From assembly GCA_029051445.1 (NCBI GenBank), contig JAIDKP010000456.1:1-11065 (forward strand): a DNA stretch of 11,065 bases, written 5' to 3'. This DNA comes from Muribaculaceae bacterium. GTDB taxonomy: Bacteria > Bacteroidota > Bacteroidia > Bacteroidales > Muribaculaceae. The notes below the pieces were generated by a model. The model was not told the DNA's origin and ran no database searches. It saw only the letters and a list, made by a program, of their open reading frames with translations. Made by a program: the position numbers and the translations under genes. This document shows, in pieces, positions 1-6,865 of the stretch (within the stretch, counting starts at the first letter, position 1; every line of letters starts with the position of its first letter).

Positions 1-164
1 CCATAGAGATGCCCCCCTTCATCTATCTGTGCGTCAAGAGTGATGACGCCGGCTTTCTCCGAACTCATCGTCACATTGGCGCTCCAATGAATCGGATCAA
101 GCATCTGCGCCTTGGCAAAAATTGCGACAAGGCTGACCATGATTGACAGAAATATCTTTTTCAC
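1..164 (-). CDS. DsbD-like exported protein, N-terminal fragment (partial)
   Basis: This is the first 54 codons of a gene that runs off the left edge of the window. I chose the GTG at 164-162 because the frame has a stop (TGA) at 188-186 and no ATG between. The other candidate, an ATG nine codons in, would remove the Lys-Lys and half of the signal peptide. Seen: a start V-K-K, a hydrophobic core at residues 4-16, and an A-K-A/Q signal peptidase I site near residue 19/20. The mature start reads LDPIHWSANV and is followed by EGGHLYG. The spacing of the D-P-x-x-W and G-x-H-L-Y-G motifs resembles the periplasmic N-terminal domain of DsbD-type thiol:disulfide interchange proteins, which pass electrons from cytoplasmic thioredoxin across the membrane. 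No cysteines or membrane helices of the electron-transfer domains fall inside the window, so the family call is an inference. The gene probably has its own promoter in the preceding gap. Confidence 0.6.
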   Translation of the reverse strand, partial: MKKIFLSIMVSLVAIFAKAQMLDPIHWSANVTMSSEKAGVITLDAQIDEGGHLY

Positions 165-212
165 GTTGTCGTAGTTGTTAATGATTCACGATATTATTTT
201 AAATCTGACGTA

Positions 213-220
213 CAAAATTA
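213..220 (-). promoter_or_regulatory. Bacteroidota-type -7 promoter element upstream of the DsbD-like gene
   Basis: On the minus strand these bases read TAATTTTG, an exact match to the TAnnTTTG -7 consensus of Bacteroides primary-sigma promoters. The element lies 48 nt upstream of the GTG start, in the 80-nt gap after rpe, which is where an independent promoter would be expected. No clear TTTG -33 box sits 19-21 nt further upstream; that segment falls at the end of rpe. The promoter is therefore plausible but supported by only one box. Confidence 0.4.
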
Positions 221-244
221 CACACGGCAGGAAGTATTGATGTG

Positions 245-889
245 TTAAATGGCCGCGAGACCTGCAATCACCATTTCAGGGTTTTCATTACCGAAAACAT
301 AGCTTCCGGCAACAACGACATCACACCCCGCTTTGGCGACATCGACTGCAGTGGTAGCATTTATACCGCCGTCGACCTCGATCAGTGCATGAGAACCGCT
401 CTCTGCAATCAGCGTCTTGAGCTCTCTGATCTTGTTTATCACATTGCCGATAAACTTCTGCCCGCCGAATCCGGGATTTACCGACATAAGCAGAACCATG
501 TCTAGCTCTGCGACAATATCTTTCAGCAATGAGACAGGGGTAGCCGGGTTAAGAGTCACCGCAGCCTTCATGCCGGCCTGCTTGATTGCCTGTACTGTAC
601 GGTCGAGATGAGGACTGACCTCCAGATGCACGTTCATCCACTCTGCTCCGGTATCCCGCACCTGAGCCACATATTTGTGCGGCTCGACAATCATGAGATG
701 AACGTCAAGCGGTTTTTTTGCAATGCGCCCTACTGCCTCGATAACAGGAAAACCTATCGAGATATTAGGCACAAACACACCGTCCATGACATCGACATGT
801 ATCATGGATGCCTCCGAACGGTTTATCATCTCTATATCACGGCCGAGATTCGCAAAATCAGCCGATAGTATCGATGGTGAAACAAGCAT
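245..889 (-). CDS. rpe: Ribulose-phosphate 3-epimerase
   Basis: Interconverts D-ribulose 5-phosphate and D-xylulose 5-phosphate in the cytosolic pentose phosphate pathway. The 214 residues form one complete TIM barrel of the family's usual length (about 210-230). Visible signatures are SPSILSADF at the N terminus, the strand MIHVDVMDGVFVPN (His31, Asp33), DVHLM (His64), the phosphate-loop segment SVNPGFGGQKF (136-146) and EVDGGIN (Asp173). By family knowledge His31, Asp33, His64 and Asp173 bind the catalytic divalent metal, and the two aspartates act as acid and base. All are present, so the enzyme should be active. The ATG at 889 places the first barrel strand directly at the N terminus. The gene lies 24 nt after the DedA gene and probably ends that transcript, because a gap with a promoter-like element follows. 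Confidence 0.97.
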   Translation of the reverse strand: MLVSPSILSADFANLGRDIEMINRSEASMIHVDVMDGVFVPNISIGFPVIEAVGRIAKKPLDVHLMIVEPHKYVAQVRDTGAEWMNVHLEVSPHLDRTVQAIKQAGMKAAVTLNPATPVSLLKDIVAELDMVLLMSVNPGFGGQKFIGNVINKIRELKTLIAESGSHALIEVDGGINATTAVDVAKAGCDVVVAGSYVFGNENPEMVIAGLAAI

Positions 890-913
890 TGTGTATGATT
901 GGTTAAGATTCTG

Positions 914-1579
914 TTATTTCTGTTTTTTCGGCTTGAAAGCATGAAGGGCTATATATGCCACACAGAGCAACGCAAGCACGATTCCGGCCACAGTGAGATA
1001 GCCGTTGTATTTCTCGACAGCAATAAAAAGCTGATCATACGGCACTGTCCTGGCAAGCCAGAAACCGAGCAGTGCAAGCACGATATTCCACACCATTGCG
1101 CCGAGCGCAGTAAAAAGAAGAAACGACCACACATTCATGCGGGCAAGACCCGCAGGTATTGAGATCAGCTGACGTATGGCAGGAATTAGACGTCCCACAA
1201 AAGTCGAGACAGCACCATGCTTGTCAAAATATGCCTCTGCCTTCTCAACCTTCTCTGGAGTGATCAGACATGCACGCCCAAGACGACTGTCGGCAAACTG
1301 ATATACGATCGGACGGCCTATCCATAACGCCAGAAGATAATTTATAAACGCACCCGTTACCGCACCGGCTGTCGCGCATAGCACCACTGCAAAAACATTC
1401 ATGTCACCACGGCTGACGGCAAGATAGGCGGCAGGAGGCACGACAACCTCACTTGGAAACGGAATAAACGAACTCTCGATCACCATAAAGAGAAATACAA
1501 ACCAGTACGACGCATTGTCACAGAAAAACTGAAACGCCGACGATGCGTTAAGGTAATCGAATATCGACAGTACTATCAT
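914..1579 (-). CDS. DedA-family (SNARE-associated/VTT domain) inner-membrane protein
   Basis: A 221-residue polytopic protein of typical DedA length. Seen: a hydrophobic N-terminal segment (about 25-42) ending in the re-entrant-type motif IESSFIPFPSEVVVPPAAYLA (34-54) with Glu35 and Glu44. A helix at about 62-87 follows, then the family signature FVGRLIPAIRQLISIPAG (127-144) with Arg130 and Arg136. Further helices lie at about 151-174 and 191-213, and the C-terminal tail (KPKKQK) is basic. By family knowledge, the conserved acidic and arginine residues are needed for function. Some DedA proteins recycle undecaprenyl phosphate across the membrane, and others transport phosphatidylethanolamine or act in membrane homeostasis. 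The substrate cannot be read from this sequence. The start follows the universal-stress gene by 20 nt and rpe follows after 24 nt, so the three are probably co-transcribed. UppP, encoded some 3.2 kb upstream on the same strand, works in the same carrier-lipid cycle, which makes that role attractive but unproven. Confidence 0.93.
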   Translation of the reverse strand: MIVLSIFDYLNASSAFQFFCDNASYWFVFLFMVIESSFIPFPSEVVVPPAAYLAVSRGDMNVFAVVLCATAGAVTGAFINYLLALWIGRPIVYQFADSRLGRACLITPEKVEKAEAYFDKHGAVSTFVGRLIPAIRQLISIPAGLARMNVWSFLLFTALGAMVWNIVLALLGFWLARTVPYDQLFIAVEKYNGYLTVAGIVLALLCVAYIALHAFKPKKQK

Positions 1580-1599
1580 TCTCTGAATTTACTTTAGTG

Positions 1600-2862
1600 T
1601 TAAACCGGAACAACAAGCATCGGAATGTCGCAATGAAACAGCATACGATGGGCAAGACCCGGATTAAACAGACGCGCGAGAGCATTCTTACGCTTGTTGG
1701 GCATGACAATGATCTCCATCGGACGCTCCTGTTGCATCCTCTCGAAATCCTCTATATCACCGACACCCGACACCGTCTTTACCTCAAAACCATATCCAGG
1801 ATAATGGATCCTGCAATAATCAAGCAACATCTCCATAGATCGCTCCACATCCTCGCTCTGCCCGCGACCTCTCTTCCGGCCGGCATAAACCAGATTGATG
1901 TGAAACGGTGAAGAAGGAAAAAGCTCATACACCTTCTCAAGCACGGTAAAATCGTCATCATCAAGATTGGCGAAGAAAGCTACCTGGCGCATCCCGTCGG
2001 TAGGCAGAGGCAGACGCATGTTTTCCGGCACAGTGAAAGCCACCGAACGGCACGAGTCAAGCACCTCGGCTGTGACACTGCCGACCATATCCGACTCCTT
2101 CTTGTCAGCACCGCGGGTTCCCATCACAATAAGCATCGGAGACGTGCATCGGGCATATTCCAGAATCACCTCCTCGGCAAGACCGTCGATCACATCGGTA
2201 GCAAATTTCACCGCTGGTATGACACCGGTTTTGATATACTCCCTGATACGGTCTGCAAACTCATCCATACGCTTCCGCGCAATCCTCCCGAGCTCATCAG
2301 CCGCATCGTCACCAAGCTCCATCAGCCCGGAGTCGGAAGTGATCGTGAAATTATCTGCGCGCGACGGAGTCACATAGGCATAGAGCAATACGATCGAAGC
2401 ACCGTGATCCGAAGCCATGCCGAATGCAAGACGGGCGGCCGTAAACGAGTAATCAGAGAAATCGACCGGAACAAGTATAGTTTTGCCCGATGGCCTGCTG
2501 TTAACGACAACTTTCTTTCTTAGTCCCACACGCTTGGTCACATTAGGCAAAGCGCGCTCAGCCGGCTTGTTGCCGGCAGCGGCATCACCCGAGCCATACG
2601 CAGGCACATCATTGTAGAGCGGAAAAATCTCTATGTTTTCAATGATACGCAAAGCAGCAGGAAGATCATCCTCCGGAATACGCACCTCTATCGGATGCTC
2701 CGTGAACTTCTGTCCGAGACGGGCGGCCACAAGATCAGCATAGACACCTTCATGCTGAAGAAGTCGACGCAACTTGTCGGCATGTTCACGAGTATGCAAT
2801 GCCACAGTCACCTTGCGCAACTGCCTATCCGAAACGGCTCTGTTGTTCTCCTTGCTGTCCAT
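1600..2862 (-). CDS. Tandem universal-stress protein with N-terminal DUF2007-like domain
   Basis: The 420 residues fall into three parts. Residues about 17-80 look like a DUF2007-type small signalling domain: a VTVALHTREHADKLRRLL opening, then a V-R-I-P-E-D-D-L-P-A-A-L-R-I-I-E ending. A Gly/Ala/Pro linker spans about 85-125. The first UspA domain (about 127-279) begins KTILVPVDFSDYS with Asp134. It carries an exact G-2x-G-9x-G-S nucleotide-binding motif (GTRG at 248-251, GS at 261-262), so ATP binding is likely. The second UspA-like domain (about 291-420) keeps the fold's start (RQVAFFANLD) and end (CDIPMLVVPV). Where the GxxG loop should be it reads MPNKRKN, so it probably does not bind ATP in the usual way. 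No helix suggests membrane anchoring, so the protein is cytosolic. It is first in a likely transcript with the DedA gene and rpe, and its leader is A-rich. The trigger and target are unknown. Confidence 0.85.
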   Translation of the reverse strand: MDSKENNRAVSDRQLRKVTVALHTREHADKLRRLLQHEGVYADLVAARLGQKFTEHPIEVRIPEDDLPAALRIIENIEIFPLYNDVPAYGSGDAAAGNKPAERALPNVTKRVGLRKKVVVNSRPSGKTILVPVDFSDYSFTAARLAFGMASDHGASIVLLYAYVTPSRADNFTITSDSGLMELGDDAADELGRIARKRMDEFADRIREYIKTGVIPAVKFATDVIDGLAEEVILEYARCTSPMLIVMGTRGADKKESDMVGSVTAEVLDSCRSVAFTVPENMRLPLPTDGMRQVAFFANLDDDDFTVLEKVYELFPSSPFHINLVYAGRKRGRGQSEDVERSMEMLLDYCRIHYPGYGFEVKTVSGVGDIEDFERMQQERPMEIIVMPNKRKNALARLFNPGLAHRMLFHCDIPMLVVPV

Positions 2863-2895
2863 AAATTCACGTTTTTTTGTTGGAGAGATTTTTTA

Positions 2896-2929
2896 GAGGT
2901 TGTTTAAGCTTAATTTTTAAACAAGCTCT
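2896..2929. repeat. Inverted repeat in the queA-usp gap
   Basis: The 8-base arms TTGTTTAA (2900-2907) and TTAAACAA (2917-2924) pair perfectly around a 9-base loop. One G-G mismatch (C-C on the minus strand) at 2899/2925 precedes four more pairs, AGAG (2895-2898) with CTCT (2926-2929). It lies 33 nt upstream of the universal-stress gene. No T-run follows on either strand, so it does not look like a standard intrinsic terminator. It could be a protein-binding palindrome or an mRNA leader hairpin. Confidence 0.5.
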
Positions 2930-2933
2930 TACA

Positions 2934-2952
2934 ATGCTTAGATTATAAGCAT
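2934..2952. repeat. Short perfect hairpin over the queA stop codon
   Basis: Arms ATGCTTA (2934-2940) and TAAGCAT (2946-2952) pair perfectly around a 5-base loop. On the minus strand the stem contains the last codons of queA and its TAA stop. It could help end or stabilise the queA transcript. However, one arm encodes the conserved C-terminal A-M-L residues, so chance is a fair alternative. Confidence 0.35.
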
Positions 2953-3987
2953 CGCATCACCGTAGGCTCCGAAACGATAACCCTCCTTCACAGCCACATC
3001 ATATGCGTTCATCACATGATTGTAGCCTCCGAAAGCAGCCGTAAGCATAAGCATCGTCGAATACGGCAGATGGAAATTGGTAACAAACGAAGTTGTCACC
3101 GTGAAATCATAAGGGGGGAAAATAAACTTGTTTGTCCAGCCCGAAATCGACTTCAGATGACCGTCCATACTTACGGCATCCGAAATACCACGAAGCACCG
3201 AAGCTCCGACTGCGCAGACCTGACGCCCCTCGTCCTTAGCCTTGTTTACCATTTCAACAAGCTTTGGACCGACCTCGACCTCCTCCGAATCCATACGGTG
3301 CTTCGTCAGATCCTCGACATCGATATCACGGTATGCGCCAAGACCACTGTGCAGCGTGATATAGCCACGCTCGACACCCTTGATCTCCATATGCTTCATC
3401 AGCTCGCGGCTGAAATGAAGACCTGCCGAAGGAGCCACCACAGCACCTTCATGACGGGCGAACACTGTCTGATAATCATCCGCATCACAATCCTCCGACT
3501 CACGCGAGAAATATGGCGGAAGAAGAGTTTTGCCAAGACTGAACAATGCCTTTTTGAACTCCTCGTGTGTTCCGTCATAAAGGAAGCGCAATGTGCGGCC
3601 GCGAGAAGTTGTATTGTCGATTACTTCGGCCACAAGCATATCATCGTCTCCGAAATACAACTTGTTTCCGATACGTATCTTGCGGGCTGGCTCGACAAGT
3701 ACATCCCAGAACTTATTTTCCGCATTAAGTTCTCGCAACAGGTGCACTTCGATCTGAGCACCCGTCTTTTCCTTATTTCCGTAAAGTTTGGCAGGGAAAA
3801 CACGCGTGTCATTGAGCACCATCACGTCACCCTCCTCAAAATACTCCAGAATCTCTTTAAAAATCTTGTGGGTGATCTCCCCCGTCTTGCGGTTGAGCAC
3901 CATCAGGCGGCACTCGTCACGATGAAACGTCGGATGATCTGCGATAAGTTCTGCAGGAAGATTATAGTTGAATTGCGAAAGTCTCAT
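2938..3987 (-). CDS. queA: tRNA preQ1(34) S-adenosylmethionine ribosyltransferase-isomerase
   Basis: Transfers and isomerises the ribosyl group of S-adenosylmethionine onto preQ1 at tRNA position 34, giving epoxyqueuosine, the penultimate step of queuosine synthesis. The 349 residues are full length for the family. Signatures in order: LPAELIADHP (10-19), RDECRLMVLNR (23-33), VLNDTRVFPAKLYG (57-70), GAVVAPSAGLHFSREL (181-196), TLHSGLGAYRDIDVEDLTKH (211-230), DSEE (233-236), TNKFIFPPYDF (285-295), NFHLPYSTMLML (304-315) and the C terminus YGDAMLII. The HSGLG and WTNKFIFPPYDF forms are typical of the Bacteroidota branch. One oddity: the usually well-kept G-T-(T/S)-x-R-A-(I/L)-E segment reads GASVLRGIS (261-269). 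The rest is intact, so activity is likely. It lies 54 nt downstream of truB, another tRNA-modification gene, and probably ends the uppP-truB-queA run. Confidence 0.97.
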   Translation of the reverse strand: MRLSQFNYNLPAELIADHPTFHRDECRLMVLNRKTGEITHKIFKEILEYFEEGDVMVLNDTRVFPAKLYGNKEKTGAQIEVHLLRELNAENKFWDVLVEPARKIRIGNKLYFGDDDMLVAEVIDNTTSRGRTLRFLYDGTHEEFKKALFSLGKTLLPPYFSRESEDCDADDYQTVFARHEGAVVAPSAGLHFSRELMKHMEIKGVERGYITLHSGLGAYRDIDVEDLTKHRMDSEEVEVGPKLVEMVNKAKDEGRQVCAVGASVLRGISDAVSMDGHLKSISGWTNKFIFPPYDFTVTTSFVTNFHLPYSTMLMLTAAFGGYNHVMNAYDVAVKEGYRFGAYGDAMLII

Positions 3988-4041
3988 TATTGGGATGTAT
4001 CTCTTCTATGTTGATATCTTTATCTGTTTTAGGTTCTGCTC

Positions 4042-4776
4042 TCACACACAGCCGGAATTTTCAGGCTTCTCGTAATTTTCGGGATACTCGATCGGAGTCT
4101 CGCTGATAAGAGTGGTCGCAGCATCGACACTGAGACAGTCTTCAACCTTTACACTGCCGACGCGCGTACGTCGCAGAGCTGTCAGATGTCCGCCCGATCC
4201 AAGACTCTCGCCTATATCCCTTGCAAGCGCACGTATATAGGTGCCCTTGCTGCATACGACCCTGACAGTAATTGAGGTCTGACTGTACGACAGCAACTCG
4301 ATCTCGTCTATCACAAGCACCTTGGGCTTGAGATCGACAGCCTCGCCGCGGCGGGCCGCCTTATAGGCGCGATGGCCGTCGACCTTACAGGCCGAAAACG
4401 CCGGAGGCACCTGTTCGATACGTCCGGTAAATTTCCTGAGCGTCTCCTCCACCCCACTGCGGGTGATATGTTCCGTAGGGTACGTGGCATCTATCTCGGT
4501 CTCGAGATCAAACGAAGGTGTCGTGGCCCCGAGAGCGATCTCCGCCACATACTCCTTGACACCGGTCTGAAGCTCCTCGATACGCTTTGTTGCCTTACCG
4601 GTACAAATGATCATCACGCCCGTTGCAAGAGGATCAAGCGTTCCGGCGTGACCGACCTTGAACTTCTTGATTCCGTATCGGCGCAGAATCATACCGCGAA
4701 GCCTTTTCACCGCGTCAAACGAAGTCCATCCGAGAGGCTTGTCGATATAAAGTATTTCACCTGTCAGGAAATCCAT
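4042..4776 (-). CDS. truB: tRNA pseudouridine(55) synthase
   Basis: Isomerises uridine 55 in the T-loop of tRNAs to pseudouridine. With the start used here the protein has 244 residues. Seen: the N-terminal strand EILYIDKPLGWTSFD (7-21), the catalytic motif VGHAGTLDPLATG (41-53) with Asp48 at the same number as the catalytic Asp of E. coli TruB, the K-E-Y motif at 74-76 followed by ALGATTPSFD, PPAFSACKVDG (124-134), and KGTYIRALARDIGE (177-190). It lacks the C-terminal PUA extension of longer TruB proteins and ends in a short acidic/Pro tail. I place the start at the ATG at 4776-4774. The frame stays open 28 codons further upstream, but that would overlap uppP by 74 nt and add a sequence that does not resemble TruB. 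With the chosen start the gap to uppP is 10 nt, matching the tight spacing of the operon. Confidence 0.96.
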   Translation of the reverse strand: MDFLTGEILYIDKPLGWTSFDAVKRLRGMILRRYGIKKFKVGHAGTLDPLATGVMIICTGKATKRIEELQTGVKEYVAEIALGATTPSFDLETEIDATYPTEHITRSGVEETLRKFTGRIEQVPPAFSACKVDGHRAYKAARRGEAVDLKPKVLVIDEIELLSYSQTSITVRVVCSKGTYIRALARDIGESLGSGGHLTALRRTRVGSVKVEDCLSVDAATTLISETPIEYPENYEKPENSGCV

Positions 4777-4786
4777 CGCTGATCTG

Positions 4787-5620
4787 TTATATGCATATAC
4801 ACAAGACTCCGACTGCCACGCAATATAGCGCAAACCACACAAGCTTGCCTTTAGAGACAAGATCGATCATCCACTTGCAGGCGAGACAGCCCACTGCAAA
4901 TGCCGTGACAAAACCTATGGCCAATGGCACTGCACCGACGCTCGACACAACTGCGTCATCAGCTCCCCGGATCATTTTCACCACATCAAGAAGTGCCTCC
5001 CCGAGTATAGGGATTATGACCATGAAAAACGAGAACTCTGCGACACGCTCACGCTTGTCACCGATCATTATGCCGGTTGCGATTGTCGTGCCCGAACGGC
5101 TCAGACCGGGAAGCACGGCTATTGCCTGCGAGCAGCCTATGATCAGAGCGTCAAGCCAGCTGATCTCGCGTGGAGAATAAGCCTTACCGTGGCTGCGGAG
5201 CAGAGGATTGGTACGGAAAAAATAAGCGAAAGCAAGCAAAATCGCTGTAAAGCACAGACATATGCCCACGATTTTTAGATCACCGCCAAAAAAGCCCTCA
5301 ATGTAATCTTTGAAGCACACACCTACAACCCCGACAGGCACTGCCGACAATATAAGTTTCCATACATAGGAAAAGCCCTCTGAATGAGTGCGCCAGCCAA
5401 AAAAGTCACAGCACAGCGGCACAAACCTTTTCCAGAGCACGACAATAGTACTCAGCACTGTCGCCACATGCAGCACAACATCAAACTGCAGAGACTCGGC
5501 CCCCGACAGATCAAGCCCCAGCACCTGACGGAAAATCTCCAGATGTCCGCTCGAACTTATCGGTAGATACTCAGCCAGTCCCTGTACAAGGCCAAGAATA
5601 AACGCGTCTAATGCATCCAT
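4787..5620 (-). CDS. uppP: Undecaprenyl-diphosphatase (BacA/UppP family)
   Basis: Integral membrane enzyme that dephosphorylates undecaprenyl diphosphate to the monophosphate carrier used for peptidoglycan and surface polysaccharides. It can confer bacitracin tolerance. The 277 residues form a polytopic protein of normal length. The first catalytic block is LVQGLAEYLPISSSGHL (11-27), with the (E/Q)xxxE motif as Gln13 and Glu17, the serine cluster 22-24 and His26. The second is LPGLSRSGTT (170-179) with Arg175, matching the essential arginine region of E. coli UppP. Hydrophobic stretches lie at about 1-28, 46-63, 86-103, 116-135, 155-172, 196-213, 229-248 and 260-277. The start lies 3 nt after the DUF3098 stop codon, implying translational coupling, and truB follows after 10 nt. 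It is the one enzyme in the ftsX block with a known direct envelope substrate. Confidence 0.97.
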   Translation of the reverse strand: MDALDAFILGLVQGLAEYLPISSSGHLEIFRQVLGLDLSGAESLQFDVVLHVATVLSTIVVLWKRFVPLCCDFFGWRTHSEGFSYVWKLILSAVPVGVVGVCFKDYIEGFFGGDLKIVGICLCFTAILLAFAYFFRTNPLLRSHGKAYSPREISWLDALIIGCSQAIAVLPGLSRSGTTIATGIMIGDKRERVAEFSFFMVIIPILGEALLDVVKMIRGADDAVVSSVGAVPLAIGFVTAFAVGCLACKWMIDLVSKGKLVWFALYCVAVGVLCICI

Positions 5621-5623
5621 GAT

Positions 5624-5965
5624 TTAACCCTCTGCCTCTTGAGATTGCTCTGCAACGACACCCCTGCCCGACTTGGGACGATAGATTATCGCAAATCCCA
5701 TGAAGAGAAACCCGAGGAATGCAAGTGTCGGCCCGATCACAATCCTGCGTGTCGAGAAAATGTCCGGATTAAAAGACTCCTCCGTGGCACCGGGACCGAG
5801 CATTAGAAGAAATCCGGCAACAATAGCGATCGCTGCAACTGCCATAAGCTTGAAATTAAGCTTCTTCAGAGGAAACTCCGAAGGCTTCTCTATCTCGACA
5901 CCATGCCTCTTGACCGAATGACCGGCTGCTGAAGCCTGAACTCTGTTATTTGTTTTAGCTGCCAT
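5624..5965 (-). CDS. DUF3098 small two-helix membrane protein
   Basis: A 113-residue protein of unknown function that I assign to DUF3098 from its motifs and position between ftsX and uppP, an order familiar from Bacteroidota. Residues 1-35 are polar with several basic residues and probably cytoplasmic. The first helix is at about 39-58 (ends GFLLMLGPGA). Next comes a short loop containing FNPDIFSTRRI (65-75), the most family-like segment, and then a second helix at about 76-95. The C-terminal tail (96-113) is polar and ends acidic. With both ends cytoplasmic, the NPDIFSTRR loop would lie on the periplasmic side or at the membrane surface. That topology is inferred from the distribution of basic residues and is not certain. 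Gaps to ftsX (15 nt) and uppP (3 nt) indicate co-transcription. No catalytic residues are recognisable, so an accessory role to FtsX or UppP is possible but unproven. Confidence 0.88.
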   Translation of the reverse strand: MAAKTNNRVQASAAGHSVKRHGVEIEKPSEFPLKKLNFKLMAVAAIAIVAGFLLMLGPGATEESFNPDIFSTRRIVIGPTLAFLGFLFMGFAIIYRPKSGRGVVAEQSQEAEG

Positions 5966-5980
5966 TAGAATATTACAGTA

Positions 5981-6856
5981 TTATCTGAACATTTCGTCAT
6001 AAGTGAGACGCAGATACCGGTTGGTCGACATAATTGCGGCGATCACACATATGATGATCCCCGCCACGACCATCAGACCGGAAATCACGGCCATATCCGG
6101 CAAAGACACATATCCGTCCACGTGCGACTCAAACCTTGACAATCCGAGCACAAGACACACAAGCATCAGTGTGGCCAGAACTCCGGCAACAAGTCCCTGC
6201 CACATGCCGGAGACAAGAAACGGACGCCGTATGAATGCACCGGTAGAGCCTACGAGCTTCATTGTGTGTATCGTGAATCGGCGCGCATAAATTGAAAGCC
6301 TGATCGTATTGTTTATCAGCACAAACGAGATCACCAGCAAAGCAAGTGCGATCGCACCGAGCACCCTGAAGACAGTCATGATATTGGCATTTATCGCGTC
6401 AATCATGTCGGTGTGAACCGTTATTTCCTCGACTCCGGATCTCGACTCATAGACTCTGATAATCTTTTCCAGACTGTCTGCCGAAGCCCAGCGGGCATTC
6501 ACCTTTACCTCAAGCTCTGCCGAAAATGGATTTATGCCGAGCACCTCCACAACATCTTCGCCGGTCTCTTCACGCCATCTTCTCGCCGACTCCTCGGCCG
6601 TATGCACTATAACCGATAACGCATACGGCCGGGACGCGATCTCACGACGGAGATTCTCTGAGTCCGACGACGTCGCACTGTCAGTCATGACAACATCAAA
6701 ACCGACACTTTCCCTGACTGTGTCTGCCACCTTGCGGGTCACAAGACCCACCACGGCAAGAACACCAAGCACAAAGAGAACAATTGCGACCGAAACTGTA
6801 GAGGTGATTTTTGCACCTGCGGTCGAAAACAATCGGCGCTTGCGACGGCTGTCCAC
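5981..6856 (-). CDS. ftsX: Cell-division permease-like protein FtsX
   Basis: Membrane subunit of the FtsEX ABC-type complex, which in well-studied bacteria controls peptidoglycan hydrolases at the division site rather than transporting a substrate. The 291 residues have the FtsX layout: a basic cytoplasmic N terminus (DSRRKRRLF), helix 1 at about 19-39, an extracellular domain (about 42-155) with the family motif NPFSAELEVKV (109-119), and three C-terminal helices at about 163-182, 214-238 and 254-276. Between helices 2 and 3 is the signature SIYARRFTIHTMKLVGSTGA (188-207), continuing into FIRRPFLVSGMWQGL. The start codon is GTG at 6856-6854. The upstream gpmI stop at 6868-6866 is in the same frame and no ATG lies between. 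No ftsE ATPase gene is in the window, so the partner must be encoded elsewhere. The 9-nt gap to gpmI suggests read-through transcription. Confidence 0.94.
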   Translation of the reverse strand: MDSRRKRRLFSTAGAKITSTVSVAIVLFVLGVLAVVGLVTRKVADTVRESVGFDVVMTDSATSSDSENLRREIASRPYALSVIVHTAEESARRWREETGEDVVEVLGINPFSAELEVKVNARWASADSLEKIIRVYESRSGVEEITVHTDMIDAINANIMTVFRVLGAIALALLVISFVLINNTIRLSIYARRFTIHTMKLVGSTGAFIRRPFLVSGMWQGLVAGVLATLMLVCLVLGLSRFESHVDGYVSLPDMAVISGLMVVAGIIICVIAAIMSTNRYLRLTYDEMFR

Positions 6857-6865
6857 TTCGATTTT

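Noticed and set aside
3016..4014. A 332-codon open frame on the plus strand opposite queA
   Set aside because: It lies antisense to a full-length, clearly recognised QueA. Its translation is rich in His, Arg and Ile with no domain pattern, as expected when the real gene avoids codons whose complement is a stop.
4777..4860. A 28-codon upstream extension of truB
   Set aside because: It would overlap uppP by 74 nt and adds residues unlike any TruB N terminus. The ATG at 4776 gives a normal start and a 10-nt gap.
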